This document shows positions 17,261-26,069 of a DNA stretch of 64,000 nt, one piece after another. The notes beneath the pieces are model-generated. The model ran no database searches. It saw nothing but the letters and a program-made list of their open reading frames with translations, and had not been told where the DNA came from. The first letter of the stretch is position 1. The number at the start of each line of letters is the position of its first letter. Both the position numbers and the translations under genes were made by a program. The DNA comes from Sphingomonas mali NBRC 15500 (GTDB taxonomy: Bacteria > Pseudomonadota > Alphaproteobacteria > Sphingomonadales > Sphingomonadaceae), in contig NZ_BCYX01000002.1 of the NCBI RefSeq assembly GCF_001598415.1, positions 248,001-312,000 on the forward strand. The letters are read 5' to 3'.

Positions 17261-18201
17261 TCGACCGTCACTCGCGGATCGAACAGCGGATAGAGCAGGT
17301 CGACGACCAGATTGACGACGACATAGATTACCGCGGTGAACAACAGGCAGCCCTGCACCACCGGATAGTCGCGGCTGAGCACGCCGGTCACCATCAGCCG
17401 GCCGAGGCCGGGCAGCGTGAACACCGTCTCGATCACCGCGATTCCGCCGAACAGCCGGCCGAGCGTGAGGCCGACCAGGGTCAAGGTGGGCGCGAAGGCA
17501 TTGGGGAAGACGTGGCGCGACAAGACGGTGCGCTCGGCCAGCCCCTTGGCGCGGGCATGCGTGACGTAATCGAGCCGCAGCACATCGATCGCGCTCGACC
17601 GCATCATGCGGATCAGCACGCCGCTTTCCGAAATCGTCAGCGTCGCGATCGGCAGGATCAGGAACAGCATCGCGCTCCAGGGATCCTCGGAGAACGGAAT
17701 ATAGCCGACCACCGGCAACCAATGCAGCCAGACGCCGAACACCAGCAGCAGCAGCAGCCCGAGCCAGAAGCTCGGCACCGCCAGGATCAGGCTCGCGCCG
17801 CTCATCACCGCGAGATCGAGCTTGCCACCGCGACGCCAAGCCGCGACCGTGCCCGCCGCGATCGCGATCAATGTCGCCAGACCGACCGAGATCAGCACCA
17901 CGACGCCGGTCGTTTCGGCGCGCGTGATCAACAGGGTCGATACCGGCTCGCCGGTGGTGATCGACGTGCCGAGATCGCCGCTGACGACATGCCTCAGCCA
18001 GGTCGCGAACTGGACATAGACCGGTTTGTCGAGCCCGAGCTCGGCGTGGAGCGCGGCGACGGCGGACGGATCGGCGCCTTCGCCGAGCATGATCTGCGCG
18101 GGATCGCCGGGGATCAGCCGGACGAGGAAGAATACCATCAGCGCAACGATGATCAGCGTGGGGACCGCCAGGAGCAGGCGGCGGATGACGTACGAGATCA
18201 T
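17257..18201 (-). CDS. ABC transporter permease, DppB/OppB type
   Basis: About 314 residues beginning MISYVIRRLLLAVPTLIIVA, the DppB N-terminus, followed by VRLIPGDPAQIMLG, LGLDKPVYVQFATWL and GDLGTSI, then the permease core with the EAA-like loop (DYVTHARAKGLAERTVLSRH). ATG at 18201 overlaps the stop of the substrate-binding protein gene as ATGA. Family length and motifs are normal. Confidence 0.95.
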   Translation of the reverse strand: MISYVIRRLLLAVPTLIIVALMVFFLVRLIPGDPAQIMLGEGADPSAVAALHAELGLDKPVYVQFATWLRHVVSGDLGTSITTGEPVSTLLITRAETTGVVVLISVGLATLIAIAAGTVAAWRRGGKLDLAVMSGASLILAVPSFWLGLLLLLVFGVWLHWLPVVGYIPFSEDPWSAMLFLILPIATLTISESGVLIRMMRSSAIDVLRLDYVTHARAKGLAERTVLSRHVFPNAFAPTLTLVGLTLGRLFGGIAVIETVFTLPGLGRLMVTGVLSRDYPVVQGCLLFTAVIYVVVNLVVDLLYPLFDPRVTVE

Positions 18202-19775
18202 CGCGAATTCCCCAGCCCGACGTTCCACAGCCGCTGGGTCTGCGCCGACCAGCTGCGATAGCCGGTGACCGGCGTGCGCAACGCCGTCACGCGCCGCGTG
18301 TTGTAGAGGACGATCGCCGGCACCTCGCTGCGGAAGTGCGCGTCGAGCTGGTCGAATATCTGCTGCCGCTGGGCGCGGTCGCCAGTCACCACCGACTGGT
18401 GGAGCAGGTCGATCGCTTGCGGGGAATTCCACACCTTGCGCGGATCGGTCGCACGGTCGCCGATTAGCACGCCGAACATCTGCGACGCGTCCATCCGCGC
18501 CGAAAAGCCGAACATCGTCGCCTGGTAATCGCCGCTCGAATAGCGCGCGAACTGGGTCGCCCAGTCGAGGCTGACGATCTGGATATTGATCCCGGCATCG
18601 CGCGCCATCGCCTGGACCAGGATCGCGGCGTCGTACATTTCGGGCGGGCTGTGGCTGGTCATCAGCTCGATCGGCTCACCGCGATAGCCCGACGCTTTCA
18701 CCAGCGCGCGCGCGGTGGCGAGGTCGCGCTTGACCAGCACGCGCTCGGCCGCGCCGTAAAAGGCGTTGGCGGCCGGGATCGGCGAACTGTCGGGGACGCC
18801 GGTGCCGTGGGTCACCACCCGGGTCAATGCCGCCACGTCGAGGCTGAGCGACAACGCGCGCCGCAACCGGACGTCGCGCAGCACTGGCGCGCCGGTCTGC
18901 AGCAGGATACCGTAGAAATCCGCGGACATCGCCGAATCCTGCATGATCCCGGGCGCTCCTGCGATCGTACCGAGCTCATTGGGCGCCAGCGCATCGAGCA
19001 CGTCGAGGCTGCCGCGCAGCAGCGCCGCGCTCGCCGCCGAACCATCGGGGATCACCGAGAAGCGTACCCGCTCGACCAGCGCGTGCTTGCCGCCGGCATT
19101 GCCGTCGGTGCCGCCCGGCAGGGGCCGATAGCCGTCATATTTGACCAGATCCACATATTGGTTGTGCCGCCATTCGCCCCAGCGGAACGGCCCGGTCCCG
19201 ATCGGATACAGCCATGTGCCGTCGGGGCCGACCGAGGCGCGATGGGTGATCCCGGTGCCCCCGCAATCGAGCCGGGCCAGCGTCGCGAGGAACAGCGGCG
19301 CCGGGCGATCGAGCACGATGTCGACCGTGTCGGGATCGGGCGTGTTGATCACGGTCACCGCCGCGATCCCCTTGGCGCTCAGGTCCGACTTGCAGCGCCA
19401 ATGGCTATCGGGCGCGAGATAGCGGTCGAGCGACCATTTGACGTCCGCCGAGCTCAGCGGCGCTCCATTGTGGAAGCGGATGCCGCGGCGAAGCGCGAAG
19501 CGATAGGTGCGGCCATCGGGCGATACCGTCCAGCCGCTCGCCAGCATCGGGCCGACCGAACCGTCCTCGCGCAATGCGACGAGCCCTTCGACGACATGGA
19601 GCAGCACGGCGTCGGTATTGGCGTCGCGTTTCATGCCGGGATCGGACGAGGCGATGTCGGCATTGAGCCGCGCGCGCAGCATCGATCCGGTCGGCGGTGC
19701 CTTGGGGTGCACCAACGCGAGGCCAAGTCCGACGCCGGCCGCGATCAGGATCAGGCCGGCGATCGTCTTACGCAT
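18198..19775 (-). CDS. ABC transporter substrate-binding protein, SBP_bac_5 (DppA/OppA type)
   Basis: About 525 residues. MRKTIAGLILIAAGVGLGLA is an uncleaved anchor or a signal peptide without a lipobox Cys. Family motifs follow: LNADIASSDPGMKRDANT, VEGLVALREDGSVGPMLA, FALRRGIRFHNGAPLSSADV, IGTGPFRW. It captures peptides in the periplasm and delivers them to the permeases. Start 19775 is chosen at the signal sequence; it overlaps the C45 gene stop by 8 nt. The longer frame to 19832 adds only an Arg/Pro-rich shadow. Confidence 0.93.
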   Translation of the reverse strand: MRKTIAGLILIAAGVGLGLALVHPKAPPTGSMLRARLNADIASSDPGMKRDANTDAVLLHVVEGLVALREDGSVGPMLASGWTVSPDGRTYRFALRRGIRFHNGAPLSSADVKWSLDRYLAPDSHWRCKSDLSAKGIAAVTVINTPDPDTVDIVLDRPAPLFLATLARLDCGGTGITHRASVGPDGTWLYPIGTGPFRWGEWRHNQYVDLVKYDGYRPLPGGTDGNAGGKHALVERVRFSVIPDGSAASAALLRGSLDVLDALAPNELGTIAGAPGIMQDSAMSADFYGILLQTGAPVLRDVRLRRALSLSLDVAALTRVVTHGTGVPDSSPIPAANAFYGAAERVLVKRDLATARALVKASGYRGEPIELMTSHSPPEMYDAAILVQAMARDAGINIQIVSLDWATQFARYSSGDYQATMFGFSARMDASQMFGVLIGDRATDPRKVWNSPQAIDLLHQSVVTGDRAQRQQIFDQLDAHFRSEVPAIVLYNTRRVTALRTPVTGYRSWSAQTQRLWNVGLGNSR

Positions 19776-20919
19776 CGGCGGTCGGTCGCTCCGCAGTGGC
19801 CGACGCGTCGGCGGCAAGCGTGTAGTGGACATAATCGGCGCCGGCGTGCGGCATCATCGCCACCTGCATCTCACCCAGGCCTGGCCGCATCAGGAACGAT
19901 GCGACGGTAGCGGTGTGGCCGGTGACGGACGACGCGCGCGGCGGGACGCAGATCGACAGCGGGGTACCCGCGGTATCGAGCAGCACGCCCCTCACCTCAT
20001 CCAGTCCGATCTTCGCATGCGGCGCGAGCAGTCGTTCGGCGCGCTGTTGCCGCCAGAAACTGCAGGGCGAATCCGGTATGCCGGTTTCGCGCAGTTTCGC
20101 GAGCGCGGCGGGACTGAGCCAATGGTTGCTGTGGACGAGCAGGCCATCGCGCGGCTCTACCACGAAAGTCTCGTCGGGCGCGCATTCCAGGTCGTGGACG
20201 ATGCCCGTCGGCGCATGGCTGATCGCGATATTGTTCGACGCCGATTTGGGCGTGGCATAGGCCGCGCCAAACGCCAGCGACGGATTGTCCTGCTGCAACA
20301 CCTTGCGCCGGATCAGCGCCAGCGGAACGCCGAGATTGCGATAGTCGCGCTCGCATTCCAGGTAATTGCCGGTGATCGCGATGCCGATGCTGTTGAATCC
20401 GAACCGCGCCAGCCCGCCCGCTTCGGTGAAGGTCAGCATGTCGGGGCCGTCGTCGTTCCTGATGCGCAGGATGATGCACGCATCGGCGCAGGAGGATTTC
20501 CAGTCCCAATTGTGCGCGTGGATCAAATTGCCGTCGGGCGTTCGCTCGGGCTGGACGATGATCGTCGTGCACCCTTCCGACGACCGCTCGGCGAGAAGTC
20601 CGGCGCGCAACACCGGTTCCTTGGCCAGCTTCAACAGCTCGGTCCGCGCGTTCATCAACACGATGTGCGACATCGGCAGGTCGGCGCCCTCGGCGATGCC
20701 GCGCATTTCCTCGACATGGTCGGCGTCGAAGTCGGCGATGATCGGCAGATAGGCCTCGACCAGCTCGCCGAGCGCCGCTTCGGACAGGCCGAGGCTTCCC
20801 ATCTGGCTGATATAATGCGAGGTTCCGCGCCGGATCTCGGCCGACGCGCCTTCCCCATAGCGAATGCCGCGGTCCCGTGGGCTTCCCCAGATCTCCAGAA
20901 GACGGCAAGCGCTTGTCAT
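19768..20919 (-). CDS. C45-family autoproteolytic acyltransferase/acylase
   Basis: 383 residues, related to acyl-CoA:6-aminopenicillanate acyltransferase and similar N-acyl amidases of the Ntn-hydrolase fold. The autoprocessing site is visible as SSEGCTTI, with Cys117 becoming the new N-terminal nucleophile. NLIHAHNWDW and FNSIGIAITGN are conserved family segments. No signal peptide is seen, so it should act on imported substrates in the cytoplasm. It is the first gene of an operon with the peptide importer, which suggests cleavage or transfer of an acyl group on an imported acyl-peptide. A regulon-type palindrome lies 42 nt upstream of its start. Confidence 0.9.
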   Translation of the reverse strand: MTSACRLLEIWGSPRDRGIRYGEGASAEIRRGTSHYISQMGSLGLSEAALGELVEAYLPIIADFDADHVEEMRGIAEGADLPMSHIVLMNARTELLKLAKEPVLRAGLLAERSSEGCTTIIVQPERTPDGNLIHAHNWDWKSSCADACIILRIRNDDGPDMLTFTEAGGLARFGFNSIGIAITGNYLECERDYRNLGVPLALIRRKVLQQDNPSLAFGAAYATPKSASNNIAISHAPTGIVHDLECAPDETFVVEPRDGLLVHSNHWLSPAALAKLRETGIPDSPCSFWRQQRAERLLAPHAKIGLDEVRGVLLDTAGTPLSICVPPRASSVTGHTATVASFLMRPGLGEMQVAMMPHAGADYVHYTLAADASATAERPTADA

Positions 20920-20960
20920 CGATCGGCATCCCCCGATTGTTGTTTGACGATCGGTAGCAC

Positions 20961-20984
20961 TGTCTTGCTGAGTTTAAAAAGACA
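20961..20984. promoter_or_regulatory. Candidate regulon operator, site 2
   Basis: TGTCTTGC and AAAAGACA separated by 8 bp, between the divergent C45 and MHS-transporter genes. The outer six bases (TGTCTT/AAGACA) are perfectly inverted. It could control both directions. Confidence 0.55.
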
Positions 20985-21086
20985 AAAATGCATTATACCT
21001 AAATCGGCGTGCATTTTGGCGACAATCGGGCTAGGCGACGACCAGGACGTGCGCGATAGACGGCGCCGCCGAGGAAGGGGAATGCG

Positions 21087-22373
21087 ATGGCGACCAAGGA
21101 AGACCAGGCCGAGATCGATATCGCTCACCGCTCCGGCCGCGCGATGGACGTGCTGCGCGTCGCCAGCGGCAATTTCATCGAGATGTACGATTTCATGGTG
21201 TTCGGCTATTTCGCCGCCGCCATCGGATCGGCCTATTTCCCCGGCAACTCGGAACTGGGCACGCTGCTCAAGGCGCTCGCGACGTTCGGCGTCGGTTTCC
21301 TGATGCGGCCGTTGGGCGCGATCGTGCTCGGCGCCTATACGGACCATCACGGCCGCCGCGCCGGACTGATCGTCACGCTGGCGCTGATGAGCGTCGGCAT
21401 CGCGACGATCGCCTTCACCCCCGGTTACGCCGCGATCGGCATCGCGGCGCCGATCTTCGTCCTCCTCGGCCGCCTGCTCCAGGGCTTCTCTGCCGGCGCC
21501 GAACTCGGCAACGTGTCGGTCTATCTGGCCGAGATCGCACCGCCGGGCAAAAAGGGTTTCTACGTGTCGTGGCAATCGGCCTCGCAACAAGTCGCGGTCG
21601 TCTTTGCCGCGATGATCGGCGTGGTGTTGGGCATGACGTTGAGCGTCGATCAGCTCGCCGACTGGGGCTGGCGAATCCCGCTCGGGCTGGGCTGCCTGAT
21701 CATCCCGCTGCTGTTCCTGATGCGTCGCCACCTGCGCGAGACCGACCTGTTCGCCGCGCGCACCACGCGGCCGACAATGCGCGAGATCATGCGCCATTTG
21801 TGGGTGGCACGCGCGCGCGTGCTGACCGGCATGGCGCTGGTGCTGATGACGACGGTCAGCTTCTACATGATCACCGCCTACACCCCGACCTTCGGCAAGC
21901 TGCTCCATCTGCCCGAGCGCGCGAACCTGCTGATCACCGCCGGGGTCGGGCTGTCCAACCTGATCTGGCTGCCGTTGATGGGCGCCTTGTCCGATCGCAT
22001 CGGGCGCACGCCGATCCTGCTCGCCTGCACCATCCTGGCGATCCTGACCGCCTATCCCGCCATGGCCTGGCTGGCGGCCGATCCCAGCGTGACCAAATTG
22101 CTGATCGTCGAGCTATGGCTCTCGGCGATCTACGCCAGCTACAATTCGGCGATGGTCGTCCACCTGACCGAGATCGTGCCCGAAGAGGCCGGCGCCTCGG
22201 GGTTCAGCCTGGCCTATAGCCTGGCCACCGCGATCGGCGGGTTCACCCCGTTCGTGGTGACCGCCCTGATCTCGGCGACGGGCAACCTGGCGATGCCGGG
22301 CGTCTGGCTGACCGCGATCGCGGCGATCAGCTTGGCCGCGGCGTTGTTCAGCCGTCGCTATTCGACGGCTTGA
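21087..22373 (+). CDS. MHS-family MFS transporter (citrate/tricarballylate-type proton symporter)
   Basis: 428 residues, 12 predicted TM helices. MHS landmarks: ASGNFIEMYDFMVFGYFA in TM1, FLMRPLGAIVLGAYTDHHGRR in the TM2-3 loop, LLQGFSAGAELGNVSVYLAE in TM4-5, and ALSDRIGRTPILL in the second half. Members carry carboxylates such as citrate, or osmolytes such as proline and betaine (ProP). Given the imino-acid genes nearby, proline-like or carboxylate uptake or export are both possible. GGAAGGGG precedes the ATG by 6 nt. It is divergent from the C45-ABC operon. Confidence 0.9.
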   Translation: MATKEDQAEIDIAHRSGRAMDVLRVASGNFIEMYDFMVFGYFAAAIGSAYFPGNSELGTLLKALATFGVGFLMRPLGAIVLGAYTDHHGRRAGLIVTLALMSVGIATIAFTPGYAAIGIAAPIFVLLGRLLQGFSAGAELGNVSVYLAEIAPPGKKGFYVSWQSASQQVAVVFAAMIGVVLGMTLSVDQLADWGWRIPLGLGCLIIPLLFLMRRHLRETDLFAARTTRPTMREIMRHLWVARARVLTGMALVLMTTVSFYMITAYTPTFGKLLHLPERANLLITAGVGLSNLIWLPLMGALSDRIGRTPILLACTILAILTAYPAMAWLAADPSVTKLLIVELWLSAIYASYNSAMVVHLTEIVPEEAGASGFSLAYSLATAIGGFTPFVVTALISATGNLAMPGVWLTAIAAISLAAALFSRRYSTA

Positions 22374-22538
22374 TCGACCCGGCACTGGCTGATGAAGCTC
22401 TGCCGATCCACGCCCGCAGAACGGGACATTGCTGATGCAGGCTAGCGGATGTGAAGACGCGATCGCTCATCTCGCCAGCAATTGACGGTGCTATATTTGA
22501 CCAATACACCGAGCGTTTGATCGAACGGAGTCAGCACT

Positions 22539-23255
22539 GTGAAAGCGATGGTCTTACTGGTTGCGCTGCTCGGCTCCGGCGCGGCGACGCCGAAGATGGA
22601 AGGGGCGCGGCTGCGGCCAGGCTCGGCCTGCTATACGATCGTCGCCGGGGACAAGGTGGTCGGCACCACCTGGCAGACGATCACCGCCTCCACCGCACAA
22701 AACAAGCCGGTGTGGGACGTGGTGGTGCATCAAAAGCTCGCCGGCGGGAAGTTCGACATGCGCGATCACTTCGTGCTCGATCGCACCACGCTCCTGCCGA
22801 TCCGCATGGACAGCAAGCGCGGCATTGAGCGCTCCGAGCGCGGATGGCACCGCATCGACCTTTCTTATGCCCAGGGTCGCATCACCGGGACGCAGGAGAG
22901 CGCCAGTGGCTCCAAAGCTGTCGATGTGCCGCTGACCGGCGCCACCTGGGATGGTAACCTTTGGGGAGTGACATTCGCTGCGCTGCCTCTGCGTGACGGC
23001 GCAAGCTTCCAGCTACCGTTCTGGCAGTATGACAAGGGTTTTGGGACATTCACCGTCAAGGTCGTCGGCCGCCAGGATGTCGATACGCCGGCGGGACGGG
23101 TTGGGGCATGGCTGCTCGACGCCGGCCCCGATGCCGCACATCCCTATCGCTATCTGATCAGCCGGCGCACGCGGCAGGAACTCGGCTACAGCGCGGAGGG
23201 GGGCAGTCAGCGTCTGACCGGCACATGCCCCTCGGAAGCCGCACCGCCTTCATAG
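22539..23255 (+). CDS. Exported DUF3108-like protein of unknown function
   Basis: 238 residues from a GTG start with CGGAG 10 nt upstream. A short signal peptide (MKAMVLLVALLGSGAAT) is followed by a beta-rich domain: VVGTTWQTITAS, LPIRMDSKRG, FQLPFWQYDKGFGTFTVKVVG, DVDTPAGRVGAWLLDAG. The pattern of a substrate ester/lipid-like beta cup matches DUF3108-type periplasmic proteins by eye only. It is followed by 370 nt of AT-rich DNA and is not clearly part of the transport cluster. Confidence 0.6.
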   Translation: MKAMVLLVALLGSGAATPKMEGARLRPGSACYTIVAGDKVVGTTWQTITASTAQNKPVWDVVVHQKLAGGKFDMRDHFVLDRTTLLPIRMDSKRGIERSERGWHRIDLSYAQGRITGTQESASGSKAVDVPLTGATWDGNLWGVTFAALPLRDGASFQLPFWQYDKGFGTFTVKVVGRQDVDTPAGRVGAWLLDAGPDAAHPYRYLISRRTRQELGYSAEGGSQRLTGTCPSEAAPPS

Positions 23256-23429
23256 GCGAGCATGAGAACGCCCACCGGTTTAGCGGTCCATCAGCGCGGA
23301 ACGGCCGTGCATTGCCAAACGGCAGCTATCGTCGTCAGCCCCTAACCCGGTCCGTCGGCTTCCGCTCAATCGCGGATGTAGCGGTCTATCAATTCACGAC
23401 CTAGCCGATATGGCGGTTTTTCGCCTTAC

Positions 23430-23580
23430 CCTAGTATAAATTTATAAATACCCCCAATTTATCCGCAAGAAATCCTCCATTATTTCTTGATAATATTCTA
23501 GTGTACATAACACTTTATCTTACTTCTGAAATTAACCTACATATTTTATTTGATACATGGAACATAATTCTCGACAGATC
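23430..23580. promoter_or_regulatory. Strongly AT-rich upstream region of the repeat-protein gene
   Basis: About 150 bp far richer in A and T than anything around it, inside a 371-nt gene-free gap. It contains the palindrome ATAAATTTAT near 23438 and a perfect stem at 23466-23489 (CAAGAAAT, 8-nt loop, ATTTCTTG). It probably holds the promoter of the gene starting at 23627 and is a likely target for a nucleoid or stress regulator. The rest of the gap (23256-23429) shows nothing. Confidence 0.55.
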
Positions 23581-23626
23581 GTTGGCCGTATCGAGAACAG
23601 AACCATTCGGTTCCAGGAGCTCCTTC

Positions 23627-24922
23627 ATGCGTAAACATCTGTTCGTGGCGAGCATCGCCGCGGTCACCCTTATTCCTTCAATCGCCAGTGCGCGGACCCG
23701 GTCCGAAGCGACCTGCGAGCAGCAAAGCACGACGCAAGTCGTCGCTACCGTCGCCGGCGCCGGGGTCGGCGGAGTCCTCGGCAACGTCGTCGCGGGCCGT
23801 GGAGACAAGACGTTGGGCACCGTGATCGGCGCCGCAGCCGGCGCTCTCGCCGGCAACCAACTCGCCAAGCCGAACCGCGAGTGCAAGCATGCCTATGGCT
23901 ATTACGACGAGCGTAATCGCTGGCACGCCACCGGTATCAGCTCGGCGGACGCGCGCGGCTATTATGACCGCAATGGCGGCTGGGTCGATGGCGCGCCCAA
24001 TGGCCGTTATGGCGACGACAACCGTTGGATCAGCAGCAACGCATCGGCCGGCGGGTACGGCAATTATCTTGCGGGCGGCGAATGGGTTCCAGCCTCGGCC
24101 GAGGGCTATTACGACCGCGACGACCAGTGGGTGAGCGTTTCTCCCGGCGCTGTCGGCACCCGGTCCGCCCGCCGCGCGGACGCTTATGGCTATTACGACA
24201 CGCAGGGCCAGTGGCACGCCAGCTCGATCGCGCAGGGTCGCGCGACCGGCTATTACGACCGCAACAACACCTGGGTCTCCGGCGCGCCGAACGGCTATTA
24301 TGACGAGCGTCGCAACTGGGTCCCGCAGCGTGCGGACGGCTCGGCGAGCGGCAGCTACGACAGCCAGAACCGCTGGATTCCGGCCTCGTCGAACGGCTAT
24401 TATGACGAGCGCGACCAGTGGGTCGCGGGCACGGCGAGCGGGCATTACGATGCCAACGGGCGCTGGACCGCCGGTGTCACGATCGGTCATTACGACACAC
24501 GCGGCCGCTGGGTCGCCGGCCAGGCCAGTGGCCATCGCGACGCCACGGGAATGTGGGTCGCCGACCCCCAGCCGGGCCATTACGACAATCGCCGCCGCTG
24601 GCATGCGGGCGAAACCTCGGGCTATTACGACAGCCGCGGACGTTGGATCGCAACCGGGGCCGGGACGAGCGACTATGGGCGCGAGCGTCCGGCGATTCTC
24701 TCGCAGATCGCCACGCTCGACCAGTTGCTCGACACCGCGCGGTCGCAGCGCTCGCTGAGCAATCGCCAGGCCTCTGGTTATCAGCGCGAGCTCTACGCCC
24801 TTCGCACCAGTGAGCGATCGATGACCCATGATCGCAGGGGCCACGTGTCCGCTCGCGACGAAGCCAGGCTGCAAGTGCGGATCGATAGTCTGAACAGCCG
24901 ACTGCGGAACGCAGCTCGGTAA
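23627..24922 (+). CDS. Exported glycine-zipper protein with fifteen G-Y-Y-D...W repeats
   Basis: 431 residues. ATG at 23627 is chosen because it opens a signal peptide (MRKHLFVASIAAVTLIPSIASA) and has AGGAG 8 nt upstream. Residues 38-80 form a glycine-zipper two-TM domain (VAGAGVGGVLGNVVAG, GTVIGAAAGALAGNQLA), usual in outer-membrane-anchored proteins. Residues 91-346 hold 15 units of the form G[YH]YD-x4-W[VIH]; from residue 242 on, seven units keep an exact 15-residue register. The C-terminal 80 residues are helical and charged (LSQIATLDQLLDTARSQRS). A beta-rich aromatic surface array is likely. Function unknown. Confidence 0.85.
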   Translation: MRKHLFVASIAAVTLIPSIASARTRSEATCEQQSTTQVVATVAGAGVGGVLGNVVAGRGDKTLGTVIGAAAGALAGNQLAKPNRECKHAYGYYDERNRWHATGISSADARGYYDRNGGWVDGAPNGRYGDDNRWISSNASAGGYGNYLAGGEWVPASAEGYYDRDDQWVSVSPGAVGTRSARRADAYGYYDTQGQWHASSIAQGRATGYYDRNNTWVSGAPNGYYDERRNWVPQRADGSASGSYDSQNRWIPASSNGYYDERDQWVAGTASGHYDANGRWTAGVTIGHYDTRGRWVAGQASGHRDATGMWVADPQPGHYDNRRRWHAGETSGYYDSRGRWIATGAGTSDYGRERPAILSQIATLDQLLDTARSQRSLSNRQASGYQRELYALRTSERSMTHDRRGHVSARDEARLQVRIDSLNSRLRNAAR

Positions 24923-24951
24923 GCGACGAGACGCGGATTGACAGTCACCAG

Positions 24952-24979
24952 GGAACCGGCGGAGCGATCCGCCGGTTCC
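24952..24979. terminator. Strong hairpin between convergent genes
   Basis: Perfect 12-bp stem GGAACCGGCGGA / TCCGCCGGTTCC with a 4-nt loop, 29 nt after the repeat-protein stop and before the convergent cyclodeaminase stop. No T-run on either side, so it is a structural barrier rather than a classic terminator. Confidence 0.5.
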
Positions 24980-25052
24980 TGACTTGCGTCCGCTCGCAAA
25001 GGATCGCGAAAGGCCCTTTGCCGATGCCGCCTCGATTTCGATGAGCCACGGC

Positions 25053-25973
25053 CTAGCCGGGAGCGAGCACGCCCCACACCGCGCCCGCAATCGCCGCATC
25101 CTGAACCGGCAATCCAGTCAGGTCGGCAACCACGATCTCATCACTGGCAAAAGCGCGCGGGTTGGCGAGCAACTCGCCCAGCGGAATGATCGCCTCCGCT
25201 ACGAGCAGGCCATCGCGCACTGCCCAGCCCGCCTCGCCATTCTCCAGGCATTTGTCGATCGAATCCGCAATCACCGTCGCACGGCCCAGGATGCGCGGGT
25301 CGAGCTCGCGCTTGCCGCCGCCGTCCGATCCGACCGCGACGATCCGCGCGCCGGGACGCACCCACGCGTCATCGATCAGCCATTCGGTGGCGGGCGTCGT
25401 CGTGACCACCAGGTCGGATGCGCGCACGAGATCGGCGAGGTCATCGCACGCCTCGCCGCCAATCCCGGCCGCCAATGCCTGCGCCTTGGCTGGATCGCGG
25501 CCCCAGATCAGCACGCGATCGGCACCGATATGGCGGCGGATCATCTCCGCCTGCATCCGCGCCTGGATGCCGGCGCCGACGATCCCCAGCGTCCCGCCTT
25601 TATAGCCAATCGCCCGCGCGGCGATCGCGCCCGCCATCGCGGTACGCACATCGGTCAGCCAGCCGCCGTCGGCGAATAGCGCCAACGCCTCGCCGGTCGT
25701 CGCGCTCATCACTGCCGAAAATCCCTGGCTCGACGACAGTCCCTTGGCGGGATTGCCGTAGAAGCTCGCCGACACCTTGAGCGCGAACACGTCCTCGCCC
25801 GCGAGATGCGCAACCTTCACATGCGCGTCGCCTGGCGCCGGAAAGCTGAAATGTCCGGCATCGCCGCTTTGCGCGCGGCCCGCCGCGAAGGCGATGATCG
25901 CGCGCTCGACCGCGGCCATCGCGGCGCTCTCATCAAGCGCCGCGACAATCTCCTCGCGCGTGAAAATTCGCAT
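25053..25973 (-). CDS. Second ornithine cyclodeaminase/mu-crystallin family protein
   Basis: About 306 residues. Starts MRIFTREEIVAALDESAAMA, with GGAGG 7 nt before the ATG at 25973, better than the longer start at 26027. The NAD(P) motif GTLGIVGAGIQARMQAEM is followed by VLIWGRDPAKAQALA; the substrate-side segment DGGWLTDVRTAMAGAIAAR is conserved. It shares only family-level identity with the 8068 paralogue, so the two probably reduce or cyclise different imino or amino acids. It is divergent from the tannase-family gene, with a regulon-type palindrome between them. Confidence 0.88.
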   Translation of the reverse strand: MRIFTREEIVAALDESAAMAAVERAIIAFAAGRAQSGDAGHFSFPAPGDAHVKVAHLAGEDVFALKVSASFYGNPAKGLSSSQGFSAVMSATTGEALALFADGGWLTDVRTAMAGAIAARAIGYKGGTLGIVGAGIQARMQAEMIRRHIGADRVLIWGRDPAKAQALAAGIGGEACDDLADLVRASDLVVTTTPATEWLIDDAWVRPGARIVAVGSDGGGKRELDPRILGRATVIADSIDKCLENGEAGWAVRDGLLVAEAIIPLGELLANPRAFASDEIVVADLTGLPVQDAAIAGAVWGVLAPG

Positions 25974-26012
25974 TCCGCTGCCTCCGCCCATAGTCGATCT
26001 CATATTTGATAT

Positions 26013-26036
26013 TGTTTTTTCGATCATAAAGAGACA
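26013..26036. promoter_or_regulatory. Candidate regulon operator, site 3
   Basis: TGTTTTTT and AAGAGACA separated by 8 bp, in the 96-nt gap between the divergent cyclodeaminase and tannase-family genes. Same TGT-N18-ACA layout as the other sites. Confidence 0.5.
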
Positions 26037-26069
26037 TTCTGATGATTGCCAGCCTCAAGGGAGACAATC

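Noticed and set aside
23897..24660. CRISPR-like array because of the 45-bp periodicity
   Set aside because: The repeats are coding, in frame, and vary at wobble positions as protein repeats do; no constant repeat with unique spacers.
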